NCBI GenBank assembly: GCA_963732905.1 | Contig: CAVTBM010000001.1 | Coordinates: 310,001-374,000 of the forward strand | Source: DASQZK01 sp963732905 | Lineage (GTDB): Bacteria; Bacteroidota; Bacteroidia; Bacteroidales; GCA-2748055 | Reading direction: 5' to 3' | Length of the DNA stretch: 64,000 nucleotides | In this document: positions 42,422 to 51,439 of the stretch, one piece after another | How positions within the stretch are numbered: position 1 is the stretch's first letter | Layout: every line of letters starts with the position of its first letter | Made by a program: the position numbers and the translations under genes | The notes under the pieces: generated by a model | Database searches by the model: none | Told to the model about the DNA's origin: nothing | Seen by the model: only the letters and a program-made list of their open reading frames with translations

Positions 42422-44984
42422 AATTCTGATATTGATCCTGATAACCGCTACAGGATGCGGACGTCAAACAGAGAGGGAGGCAGGCCGGATACCTGGTTTC
42501 CCTGTCAGGTATCCGGTTCTTCATCCAAACTACCGGGAGTGGGCTTCCCCTTCCCGGGATATTGAAGCCCGGTTTAACCCTCCGGCTTTGCTCTGGCCGG
42601 TGACGCGGGGAAAAAAAGTAACGTATGATGTCAGGCTCTCATCCGATTCTTCCTTTACATCGACGGATATTTTCCATGCAGAAGGGCTTAATCGCACCAT
42701 ATTCAATCCCCATCAAACTCTTAAACCGGGAACATGGTACTGGCAGTTCAGACTGCATGGAGGTCAGTGGTCGGAGGTGAATTCCTTCAGGATTTCAAGG
42801 GACGCGATAGGTTTTGCCGCTCCGCCGGCCGATTCGCTATGGTCGGCTATCCCTGACGCACACCCGAGGGTCCTATTGGGTAGTGCAGATATCGGGGTCT
42901 TCAGAAAAGCATGCCTCAATCTCCCGGATGCGCAGGTCATTATCCGTGAGGCAGACAGTATGCTGGCGGAGCCACCAATGAATGAAACGCAGGGCAGGCA
43001 AAAAGTGGCGGGTCTCAATTCGCGCCAGGACAATAAGCTGGCTATGAACGCCAGTATGAAGATCAGTAATTTTAACTACACGGCAATCGATCATTTCTGT
43101 AAGGCTTATCTCCTGACCGGGGACCCAAAATATGTGGCGCCGGCAATCAGATACGGTATGGAAGTGGCTTCGTGGGATCCGGACGGTTTGTCGGAACTGA
43201 GCGATTTCGGAGATGCGAGGTGCATGCTTGGCATGGCACTGGTATTTGATACCTTTTACGGCCAGCTGAATGCCGGACAGAAAACGAAACTATTGAAAAA
43301 TATAGAAACCCGGGCTCAGAGGTTCTATGAATCGTGGGCAAACAATATCGATGCGAAGGTCCTCTCGAATCATGTCTGGCAGTATATCCTGGATTATTTC
43401 TTTTCCACCGCTGTGGCGTTGTATGGTGAATCAGATCATGCCCGGGATTGGCTGGATTATGCCTATGAGCTCTGGCTTGCCAGGGCCCCTGTTCTGGGCG
43501 GAAAAGACGGCGCCTGGGTTAACGGATTTTCCTATTTCAGACTCAATATGGAAACCCTGCTTGATATCCCGATGATCATAAAAAACTATACCGGTTTTGA
43601 TTTTATCGGGAGGCATCCGTGGTACAGGCAGAATGCATACTGGGCCGTATATGGTTTTCCCCCTGGTTCTTCAAGTGATGGCTTTGGTGACAATTGTGAG
43701 GAGCTTTTTGCACCCGGGCAGGAATACCTGGCCTGGGCCGATGCCCTCAGTAAATTGGTTGGAAGCGAAGCCGCCTCGTGGTATAAAACCGGAATTGCCG
43801 AAACAACAAGACTCTCCCTGCCGGAGGCCGATATGCTCCGGTGGTTCAGGCTTCGTTACCTCCGGAATCTGAAGCCTGCGCCGGTTGGTGATCCTGGGTC
43901 ATGGTCCCAGTCCAAAGCCTTTTACGATGCAGGTGTGGTGGAGATGCATACGAATCTGGCGAATACGGGCAGGGATCTCATGGTAGCTATGCGTTCCAGC
44001 CCCTACGGTGCTTACGGTCATATGCTGGCTGATCAGAACACCTTTCAGATCCTGTACGGCGGGAAGCGGCTGTTTTACAACTCTGGCTTCAAAATTGACA
44101 TGAAGGATCCGCACAGACTGCTATGGTACAAGCATACCCGGGGCCACAACGGTATTCTCATCGATGACCTCGGGCAGCCTTTCGACACGGAAGCCTATGG
44201 ATGGATCGCCCGCTTTGTCAATGGCAGTTCGCTTTCGTATTCCGTTGGGGACGCATCAATGGCTTATAGCAGTTCCGGAGAAAATCAGGATGCCGGTTTA
44301 AAGAAATTCCGTCGTCATATACTCTTGCTGCGGCCGGGCATCATAGCCATTTATGATGACCTGGAAGCCGGCCGGAAGGCCGGATGGCAATGGCTTGTGC
44401 ACAGCCCTGAAAAAATCAGCATTGACAGCGTTAACAATAAATTTGAATGTGCAAACAGTGCCGTTTCTTCCTCATGCTTTTTCTTTTCTTCGGAACCTGT
44501 TCACTGGTCACTTACCGACACCTTTGCCGTGCCTGCCAAAAACTGGAAAATGAGAACAGATGAGGAAGGGAACGTAATTCATTATGAAAATTCGCAATAT
44601 CACCTGGTAGCCCGGAGTGCCATGAAGACAGAGAAAATAAGGTTTCTAACACTTATCCTGCTTTTCCCTAAAGACTCTGGCACTGAATATAAAGTCAGTA
44701 TACAATCAGATTCATCGCTGATTACCATCGGCAACTGGACGATCAAAGCAGTGATGGATACTTCGAAGTCCGCCCTGCTTGAAGCGGTGAGGAAAGACGG
44801 AAGTGTCAGTTTCACCTCTTCGGGTGACCGGCTGGTCTGTGGTGATAAAACCTACAGGGGGACTATTCCGGGAAGCACCAAACTGGCAGAAAAAACGAAT
44901 GGTAAAATGACTTATACGGAGCAGGGTGAGCAGATTCCGGACGTGGTTATGGAGATTCCCCCGGGGAAGAAACCTGGATATTAA
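42411..44984 (+). CDS. DUF4962/heparinase II-III-like candidate polysaccharide lyase
   Basis: This 857-residue lipoprotein (lipobox ATGC, C16) has a fibronectin-like first part (YDVRLSSDSSFTSTDIF, TWYWQFRLHGGQWSEVNSF), a long helical toroid of the DUF4962 type (HPRVLLG..., SNHVWQYILDYFFSTAVALYGE) and a C-terminal beta domain of the heparinase II/III sort (HMLADQNTFQILYGGKRLFYNSG, YKHTRGHNGILIDDLGQ). The last stretch, with Tyr and His, is where lyases of this fold keep their catalytic residues. If it is a lyase, it would produce the unsaturated ends used by the GH105 enzyme. Translationally coupled to the sulfatase before it. Confidence 0.8.
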   Translation: MKIKILILILITATGCGRQTEREAGRIPGFPVRYPVLHPNYREWASPSRDIEARFNPPALLWPVTRGKKVTYDVRLSSDSSFTSTDIFHAEGLNRTIFNPHQTLKPGTWYWQFRLHGGQWSEVNSFRISRDAIGFAAPPADSLWSAIPDAHPRVLLGSADIGVFRKACLNLPDAQVIIREADSMLAEPPMNETQGRQKVAGLNSRQDNKLAMNASMKISNFNYTAIDHFCKAYLLTGDPKYVAPAIRYGMEVASWDPDGLSELSDFGDARCMLGMALVFDTFYGQLNAGQKTKLLKNIETRAQRFYESWANNIDAKVLSNHVWQYILDYFFSTAVALYGESDHARDWLDYAYELWLARAPVLGGKDGAWVNGFSYFRLNMETLLDIPMIIKNYTGFDFIGRHPWYRQNAYWAVYGFPPGSSSDGFGDNCEELFAPGQEYLAWADALSKLVGSEAASWYKTGIAETTRLSLPEADMLRWFRLRYLRNLKPAPVGDPGSWSQSKAFYDAGVVEMHTNLANTGRDLMVAMRSSPYGAYGHMLADQNTFQILYGGKRLFYNSGFKIDMKDPHRLLWYKHTRGHNGILIDDLGQPFDTEAYGWIARFVNGSSLSYSVGDASMAYSSSGENQDAGLKKFRRHILLLRPGIIAIYDDLEAGRKAGWQWLVHSPEKISIDSVNNKFECANSAVSSSCFFFSSEPVHWSLTDTFAVPAKNWKMRTDEEGNVIHYENSQYHLVARSAMKTEKIRFLTLILLFPKDSGTEYKVSIQSDSSLITIGNWTIKAVMDTSKSALLEAVRKDGSVSFTSSGDRLVCGDKTYRGTIPGSTKLAEKTNGKMTYTEQGEQIPDVVMEIPPGKKPGY

Positions 44985-45004
44985 CTGAAGAAGGATTGAA
45001 TACT

Positions 45005-46600
45005 ATGAAAATGAAAGATAAAACAAAACTCCTGGCACTTGGTAGCCTGACGCTGATGGCGGCGGCGTGCCATTCAGTAAAATCAGGGGAGGAAAACACA
45101 CGCAGGCCCAATATTCTGCTGGCTATTTCGGATGATCAGTCATATCCCTATTGTTCCGTCTATGGTACCACCGGTATCAGCACACCAGCCTTCGACCAGG
45201 TAGCGCAAAATGGGATCCTGTTCAATAATGCTTTCGTGGCAGCACCACAATGCAGCCCGTCGAGGGCCGCTATCCTCACCGGTTTAAATATCTGGCAGCT
45301 GGAAGAAGCCGGTACACACAGCAGTTACTTTCCTAAAAAGTTCCAGGTATTTACCGACTTACTGGAAGACAACGGATACTGGATCGGATATACAGGAAAG
45401 GGCTGGGCCCCGGGGAACTGGAAGGGTGCGGGATGGAGCCGGAATCCGGCAGGACCTGAATATAATGATAAAAAACTAGATACCGTTCCAACCACCGGGA
45501 TAAGTCACGAAGACTATTTCGGGAATTTCGTGGAATTTTATCAGCACAAGGCCTCAGGACAACCCTTCTTCTTCTGGTACGGAGGACATGAACCGCACAG
45601 GACCTATGAGGATGGCTCGGGTTACCGGGCAGGGATGAGAACTGAAAACGTCTTTTTGCCCGGGTTCCTTCCTCCTGATTCCATCGTCCTGAGTGATATT
45701 GAAGATTATGAACTGGAAATTGAATGGTTTGACCGGCAGCTGGGAAAGATGCTCAATTTTCTGAAGGAGAAGGGAGAACTGAATAACACGATCGTAGTGG
45801 TTACCTCTGACAATGGGATGCCTTTTCCGGCTTCCAAGGCAAACCTCATGGAATATGGGTCGCATGTACCTCTCGCCATAAGCTGGCCGGCAAAGATCAG
45901 GGGCGGTCAGAAACGCGATCAGATGGTGAGCCTGATTGATCTCGCACCGACTTTCCTGGACATGGGTGAAGTCAAAGACGTACCGGAAATGACGGGGAAA
46001 AATATGACAAATATTCTCCTGCGGGGCGGGGACTCAAAATGGCCGGTTGACAGGGAATTCGTCCTGACCGGAAGGGAAAGACATTCGGATTCACGACCCG
46101 ATGACCTGGGTTATCCTTCAAGAGCAATACGTAATAATCACTTCCTCTATATCATGAATTTGAAACCAGATCTTTGGCCTGCGGGGAATCCCCCACCTCC
46201 TTTTAAAGGAAAAGAGATCGTACCCAAAGGATTTAAAGCAATCGGAATGGGATACTGCGACATTGACGACGGCCCGACGAAAGAATATATCATAACCCAT
46301 GAACAACAATGGCCCGCCTATTTTAAGGAAGGCTATGAAAAACGCCCGGCCGAACAACTATATGATATCAGAACGGACCCGGCATGTATGCACAACCTGG
46401 CAACAGATCCGGACTATGACACGATCAGAACTAATCTTCAGATTCAACTCAGGAATGAATTAACCCGGCAGGGAGACCCACGGATGCTGGGCTACGGAGA
46501 TATTTTTGACAGTTATCCCCGTTTCGGCCTCATGCGGGATTTCCCGGGATTTAAAAAGAAAGGTGAGTACAACCCTGAATTTCAAATAAAAAATGAATAA
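45005..46600 (+). CDS. S1 family sulfatase, copy 2 (sulfamidase-like branch)
   Basis: This lipoprotein of about 531 residues (lipobox AAAC, C22) has metal ligands in SDDQSYPY and the motif PQCSPSRAA with C83 as formylglycine site. The opening DDQSYPYCSVYG and the EEAGTHSSYFPKKFQVF segment are like N-sulfoglucosamine sulfohydrolases, but the real substrate cannot be told. The ATG at 45005 is chosen over the TTG at 44996 because AAGGA has normal 9-base spacing only to the ATG. It overlaps the next sulfatase by 8 bases. Confidence 0.9.
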   Translation: MKMKDKTKLLALGSLTLMAAACHSVKSGEENTRRPNILLAISDDQSYPYCSVYGTTGISTPAFDQVAQNGILFNNAFVAAPQCSPSRAAILTGLNIWQLEEAGTHSSYFPKKFQVFTDLLEDNGYWIGYTGKGWAPGNWKGAGWSRNPAGPEYNDKKLDTVPTTGISHEDYFGNFVEFYQHKASGQPFFFWYGGHEPHRTYEDGSGYRAGMRTENVFLPGFLPPDSIVLSDIEDYELEIEWFDRQLGKMLNFLKEKGELNNTIVVVTSDNGMPFPASKANLMEYGSHVPLAISWPAKIRGGQKRDQMVSLIDLAPTFLDMGEVKDVPEMTGKNMTNILLRGGDSKWPVDREFVLTGRERHSDSRPDDLGYPSRAIRNNHFLYIMNLKPDLWPAGNPPPPFKGKEIVPKGFKAIGMGYCDIDDGPTKEYIITHEQQWPAYFKEGYEKRPAEQLYDIRTDPACMHNLATDPDYDTIRTNLQIQLRNELTRQGDPRMLGYGDIFDSYPRFGLMRDFPGFKKKGEYNPEFQIKNE

Positions 46601-48131
46601 AGCTGTATTGTTAACCGTTCCAATGCTTTTGTCATTGAGAGCCCAGCCCCCGAAAGAGGCTCCGGTTAAAAAAGTCCCGGTAATTATCATCATGGCTGAC
46701 CAGTTGAGGGCTGATGCTCTCGGCAGGTTTACCCCAAATATCAATGCGCTGAAAGAGGACGGCATAGATTTTACCAGGACTTACTGTGCCTGCCCTCTCT
46801 GCGCCCCTTCGCGTGCTGCATTTTTTACCGGACGTTATCCGGACAATACCGGTGCACTCATCAACGGCTGGGCGAAAGAGGATGAGCATTACCGTGAAGT
46901 GAGATCAGGAACACCCAACCTTTACCAGGCCATGGGTGATTCATGGGATAGCTGGCATATCGGGAAACAGCACTTTTTCACACAGGATAAAATCGATGAA
47001 AATCCGGCTTCGAAGACCCGTTGGGTCACAAAAAAGGAATACAACCAATGGCTGAAAAAACAGGATGTCCGCGCTCCAGGTGGAAAAGCCTACACGGCAA
47101 AGGTGCCGGAACTGATCTCGGACGAATTCACGATTTTAAAATCGTATTCCATTCCCAAAACAGGAGTCTATAAACCGGGATTAGCCTATTTCTTTGATCA
47201 GTTCATTGCCGACAGTGTCGTCTCGGTGATCCGTGAACATGGGAACGGGGATAAGCCATTGCTGATTAATGCCATGTTCCTGTCACCGCACCCGCCTTTA
47301 GCCATTCCCGAACCCTATTACAGCAAAATAAAACAGGCTGACCTTTCCATACCCGAGAATGTCGGAATATGGTACGACGGACAGTCCCCGCTTCAGATGT
47401 ACAATCTTACCGGCTTCATCGGATCACGATATTCCAGGGAGCAGTGGTCGGAAATATGGCCGAAATACCTTGGGCTGGTCAGTCTTCTCGACGATGAGGT
47501 AGGGCGTATCCTGAAAGCACTTAAAGACCAGGGTTTGTACGATAAAGCACTGATCATTTTCACTTCGGATCATGGTGAGATGCTCGGAAGTCACGACTTA
47601 TGGCAGAAGATGTGTATGTACGAGGAATCGGCCCGAGTGCCCCTCATCATAAAATTTCCTTCAGATGTAAAGCCGGCGGTTCATGAAACGGATGCCCTTG
47701 TAAGTCTTATCGATGTATGGCCGACCCTTATGGATTTTCTGAACATCAAGGCTGCAGGTCCAACCGACGGGATATCGCTTATGCCCCTGGTAAAAGGACA
47801 GAAGCCTTCCCGGGACCGGATCTTTATCCAGTACGACGGAAACGGGGCTTACGGGAATAACCAGCGTTGCGTTGTCGACCGGAATATGAAACTGATCGTC
47901 GATACTTTCAAGGATGAAGTTTATCTCGAATTGTACGATGAGATTCAGGATCCCATGGAGAAAAATAACCTGGCGCTAAACCGGGCCTACCAGGGCGAAG
48001 TTAACCGCCTGCTGGATGAGATACGGGGATATATGAAGGACGGTCATGATGCACTGATCCTTCCCCCTGATATTTATAAACGTTTCATGCAGAGGTACTC
48101 CTCAATGGTGAGTGCCGGCAATAATGATTAA
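46593..48131 (+). CDS. S1 family sulfatase, copy 3
   Basis: This 512-residue protein has a short N-terminal signal (MNKAVLLTVPMLLSLRAQ), the metal ligand D36 (MADQLRAD) and the motif PLCAPSRAAFFTGRYP with C70 as formylglycine site. ADQLR in place of TDDLG and the later TSDHGEMLGSHDLWQK place it in the choline-sulfatase/iduronate-sulfatase-like part of the family. The overlaps at both ends indicate translational coupling in a sulfatase operon. Confidence 0.9.
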   Translation: MNKAVLLTVPMLLSLRAQPPKEAPVKKVPVIIIMADQLRADALGRFTPNINALKEDGIDFTRTYCACPLCAPSRAAFFTGRYPDNTGALINGWAKEDEHYREVRSGTPNLYQAMGDSWDSWHIGKQHFFTQDKIDENPASKTRWVTKKEYNQWLKKQDVRAPGGKAYTAKVPELISDEFTILKSYSIPKTGVYKPGLAYFFDQFIADSVVSVIREHGNGDKPLLINAMFLSPHPPLAIPEPYYSKIKQADLSIPENVGIWYDGQSPLQMYNLTGFIGSRYSREQWSEIWPKYLGLVSLLDDEVGRILKALKDQGLYDKALIIFTSDHGEMLGSHDLWQKMCMYEESARVPLIIKFPSDVKPAVHETDALVSLIDVWPTLMDFLNIKAAGPTDGISLMPLVKGQKPSRDRIFIQYDGNGAYGNNQRCVVDRNMKLIVDTFKDEVYLELYDEIQDPMEKNNLALNRAYQGEVNRLLDEIRGYMKDGHDALILPPDIYKRFMQRYSSMVSAGNND

Positions 48132-49716
48132 CCAGAAAAACCTGATCATGATGAATGTTGCAAGAAATATTTCGATACTGGCCGGTGCCGCCGTTTGCGG
48201 CTTCGGGTGCAGCCAGGGTGTCCGGCAGAGCCAGGATGAGACGAAGGCTTCAAAACCAAACGTGATCATCATCCTCGCTGATGACCTGGGTTATGGCGAT
48301 GTTTCGGCCTACAATCCTGGCGAAAAGGTCAGTACACCGAATATCGACCGGATAGCATCTGAGGGTATGCGGTTTACCGACGCACATGCTCCCTCATCGG
48401 TCTGCACGCCAACGCGGTACAGTATTCTGACGGGCCGTTATTGCTTCAGGAGCAGGCTGCCTCAAAGCGTTTTGAGAGGGTATGGACGGGCCCTTATTAT
48501 GAAGGACAGACCAACCATTGCCAGTATTCTAAAATCCCGGGGCTACGAGACGGCCGTTATCGGGAAATGGCACCTGGGACTCGACTGGGTGGTTAAGCCG
48601 GGTCATGAAAAGGCTCTTGAAATCCCGACAGATGATCCCGGCGGGGCAAGAGTCGTGACAGACATGAATCCCGACGATATCGATTTTACAAAGCCTCCAA
48701 CCGACGGACCTGCCACTCACGGTTTCGATTATTCATATATTCTGCCGGCCTCACTCGATATGGAGCCATACTGTTACCTGAGGAATGATACCCTGACGGA
48801 ACTGCCCACAGCCCATACGGAGGGAAATGATCTGAATACCGGGTACACAGGTGCCTTCTGGAGAGCCGGGCTGATGGCCCCTGATTTCGTCTTCCCGGAT
48901 GTCCTGCCAACGTTTACCGCTGATGCGGTAAAATATATTCATGCCAAAGCGAAAACGGGTAAGCCATGGTTCCTGTATTTTGCCATGACCGCGCCGCATA
49001 CACCATGGCTCCCCGCCAGTGAATTTAAAGGCAGGTCGGAAGCAGGCGACTACGGCGATTTTGTGACCATGGTCGATGCCATGGTCGGGAAAGTAGTAAA
49101 GGCCCTGGCAGAGACCGGGCAGGACAAAAACACTGTACTGATCTTCACCAGCGACAACGGACCGTTCTGGCGTCCCGCTTTTGTGAAAAAGTATGATCAC
49201 CGTGCAGCGTATATTTATCGCGGTATGAAAGCGGATGCCTGGGACGGCGGACATCGTATACCTTTTATCGTCAGATGGCCCGGAAAGGTTGAGCCGGCTA
49301 CCGTCAGCAATGCAACAATGACTCTTGCCGATCTGATGGCAACGTTTATGGACCTGGATGGCATGGGCACTGATTTGGTTCCCGGTGAGGACAGCTACAG
49401 CCTTTTACCGGTATTGCTGGGGAAAGCATCTTCAATTCCCGGGCAGGACGCCGTGGTCCATGAATCATCGCACGGTTTGTTCGCCGTGAGAAAGGGAGAC
49501 TGGAAGCTGATTGAAGGCCGTGGCTCCGGTGGCTTCAGCCCGCCGGTGACTTATACCCCTAAACCGGGTGAAGCCAGAGGCCAGTTGTATAATATGCAGA
49601 TCGATCCCTCGGAAACGGATAACCTCTACCTCGAAAATCCCGCTGTCGTGCGGGAACTTCAGGTTGAACTCGACAGTATTAAACACCTCAAAAAACACCC
49701 GTTGAATGCATATTAA
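48124..49716 (+). CDS. S1 family sulfatase, copy 4 (arylsulfatase A-like)
   Basis: This protein of about 530 residues has a lipobox (GFGC, C29), D53-D54 (LADDLGYGD) and the motif SSVCTPTRYSILTGRY with C94 as formylglycine site; the Ser to Thr change after Pro still fits the pattern. IGKWHLGLDW and TSDNGPFWRP are also as expected. The ATG at 48124 overlaps the previous stop (ATGATTAA); the ATG at 48148 is a close alternative that still leaves a full signal peptide. Confidence 0.9.
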   Translation: MINQKNLIMMNVARNISILAGAAVCGFGCSQGVRQSQDETKASKPNVIIILADDLGYGDVSAYNPGEKVSTPNIDRIASEGMRFTDAHAPSSVCTPTRYSILTGRYCFRSRLPQSVLRGYGRALIMKDRPTIASILKSRGYETAVIGKWHLGLDWVVKPGHEKALEIPTDDPGGARVVTDMNPDDIDFTKPPTDGPATHGFDYSYILPASLDMEPYCYLRNDTLTELPTAHTEGNDLNTGYTGAFWRAGLMAPDFVFPDVLPTFTADAVKYIHAKAKTGKPWFLYFAMTAPHTPWLPASEFKGRSEAGDYGDFVTMVDAMVGKVVKALAETGQDKNTVLIFTSDNGPFWRPAFVKKYDHRAAYIYRGMKADAWDGGHRIPFIVRWPGKVEPATVSNATMTLADLMATFMDLDGMGTDLVPGEDSYSLLPVLLGKASSIPGQDAVVHESSHGLFAVRKGDWKLIEGRGSGGFSPPVTYTPKPGEARGQLYNMQIDPSETDNLYLENPAVVRELQVELDSIKHLKKHPLNAY

Positions 49717-49719
49717 ATA

Positions 49720-51402
49720 ATGGCAATGTCAAAACCTGAACGGAAAATAAAGACTTTGTATGCCGTTATCATCATCCTGATGATTCTGACTGGTCTTGCA
49801 CTGGTGGCCAACTGGCTGTTCGGAGCCGGGCGGATTTTGAACAGACCCTTGAAACAGGGTAACGTCGTTCTTCCGGATACCAGGAATCTGTTACCGTCAT
49901 CCGACTCCCACCTGCGTGAAGCTTTGCTCAATTACTGGTCTTCAATGCCATTCCCTGAATCAGGGGAAAAGATCAAACTTCAGACGCCCCGGATCATCCT
50001 GGCCTGTTTTTCCCGAAGGGTCAGGACAGACGAGGCCAACCGCAAACTGATGACCCTGATGCCTCATGGTGTTACCGGCTCCCATTGGGCTCTCAATCCG
50101 GGTGGCGATTACGATTTTACTCTGCTGGGTCTTACACCTATACTGTTTATGTTTGGCGATAATGACACGATCCTGTATCCTGCTGCCCGCGATCATCTTC
50201 TGAATGTGCTCCTGACGGCAGATGGCGACCATTTCGATATTAGCGTTCCGCATACACTCGGACTGATTGAAGATACCGAAAACCATGTTCTGATGACCCA
50301 GGGATCGCGGTATCTGAAAAACCGCTGGCTGCGTCTTCATGGTAATGAAGATCCCCGCTTCAACAATCTGACCAATGGTATGGAAGAAAAGCTGGCACAT
50401 TATCTTGATGCTATTCTGAAAGAGGGCATCTACGAATTCAATTCGAATCCCTACCAGGGCTACACCCTTTCGGCACTTCTCAGCCTCAATGCTTTCGGCA
50501 GTAAAAAGATCAGGGATCTTTCCCGGGCAATACTCGACCGTGTTAACTGGCAATATGCGCTTGGGAGTTTTGATTTTAAAAGATTTCCACCCATGAGACG
50601 CAGGTATAACCATGCCTCCGACACGATCATGGACCGGGATTACCAGGGTATTATGATGCGGGTGTGGGAAAGTTTTTATCACGATTCACTTAACCTGCAG
50701 GTGACTCATGGTGAGCACATGGCTATATGGGCGGCACTAATGCCGTACCGTCCGCCGGACAGCGTGCTCAGGATGGTTCTGAAAAAACCGTTCCCGTACT
50801 TCGTCAAAATAGGGCACAACAGGAATTCCTGTCCTGAAATATATTCCGGAGATGCGGATTACCTGCTTTCTGCCGGTGGTGTCAACCAGGGAAAACATTC
50901 ACTCATCGTGGCCAGACCGGTTATCCTTTTCTGCGACACATCGGTTCGGATCCTTTCCGGCGTATTTCATACTTCAGGTCCCGGAGACGACTTTATGAAA
51001 TGGAACAACACCGGTGTATATAAATACTTTGCCTGTGCAGCCGGACCGGTGCACGTGCCTTCATCTTATACACCCCTGGCAGGAAATGGGGACTGGAAAA
51101 TTTTTCGTATTTCAGACCATCACCTGCTGGCCGTGTTTTCTTCCGGAAACCTGGGAGTTTTGGTTGTTTCAGCTCAACAGGATGCCAATATACTGTTAAA
51201 ACGAATACTTGACTTAAATCCTGTGCCCGGGGATCTGAAAACGATATTCCATCATCCGGATGGTGATATTATCGAATACGATGTTATGGCTCCCCGGGAT
51301 AAATGGGTTATCCGGAAAATCAACGGGAAAGAAGCCGGCCGGGATTTTTATGACTGGCCGTTTTTTGAAGGATGTATGAACTGTACAGATGAAAACAAAT
51401 GA
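49720..51402 (+). CDS. Unrecognised membrane-anchored PUL protein (candidate toroid enzyme)
   Basis: This 560-residue protein has a single uncleaved hydrophobic helix (about residues 12-34) and no lipobox, so the body is likely periplasmic and held at the inner membrane. The middle has helical repeats with conserved-looking words: DTENHVLMTQGSRYL, NPYQGYTLSALLSLNAFG, HASDTIMDRDYQG. The end is beta-rich (GGVNQGKHSLIVARPVILFCD, DGDIIEYDVMAP). This helix-then-beta order resembles (alpha/alpha)-toroid lyases, but I do not recognise a family. It lies 3 bases after sulfatase 4 and before GH28, inside the operon. Confidence 0.75.
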   Translation: MAMSKPERKIKTLYAVIIILMILTGLALVANWLFGAGRILNRPLKQGNVVLPDTRNLLPSSDSHLREALLNYWSSMPFPESGEKIKLQTPRIILACFSRRVRTDEANRKLMTLMPHGVTGSHWALNPGGDYDFTLLGLTPILFMFGDNDTILYPAARDHLLNVLLTADGDHFDISVPHTLGLIEDTENHVLMTQGSRYLKNRWLRLHGNEDPRFNNLTNGMEEKLAHYLDAILKEGIYEFNSNPYQGYTLSALLSLNAFGSKKIRDLSRAILDRVNWQYALGSFDFKRFPPMRRRYNHASDTIMDRDYQGIMMRVWESFYHDSLNLQVTHGEHMAIWAALMPYRPPDSVLRMVLKKPFPYFVKIGHNRNSCPEIYSGDADYLLSAGGVNQGKHSLIVARPVILFCDTSVRILSGVFHTSGPGDDFMKWNNTGVYKYFACAAGPVHVPSSYTPLAGNGDWKIFRISDHHLLAVFSSGNLGVLVVSAQQDANILLKRILDLNPVPGDLKTIFHHPDGDIIEYDVMAPRDKWVIRKINGKEAGRDFYDWPFFEGCMNCTDENK

Positions 51403-51439
51403 TGCCAGACATTACAATATTAACCCAACCCTGATTATC

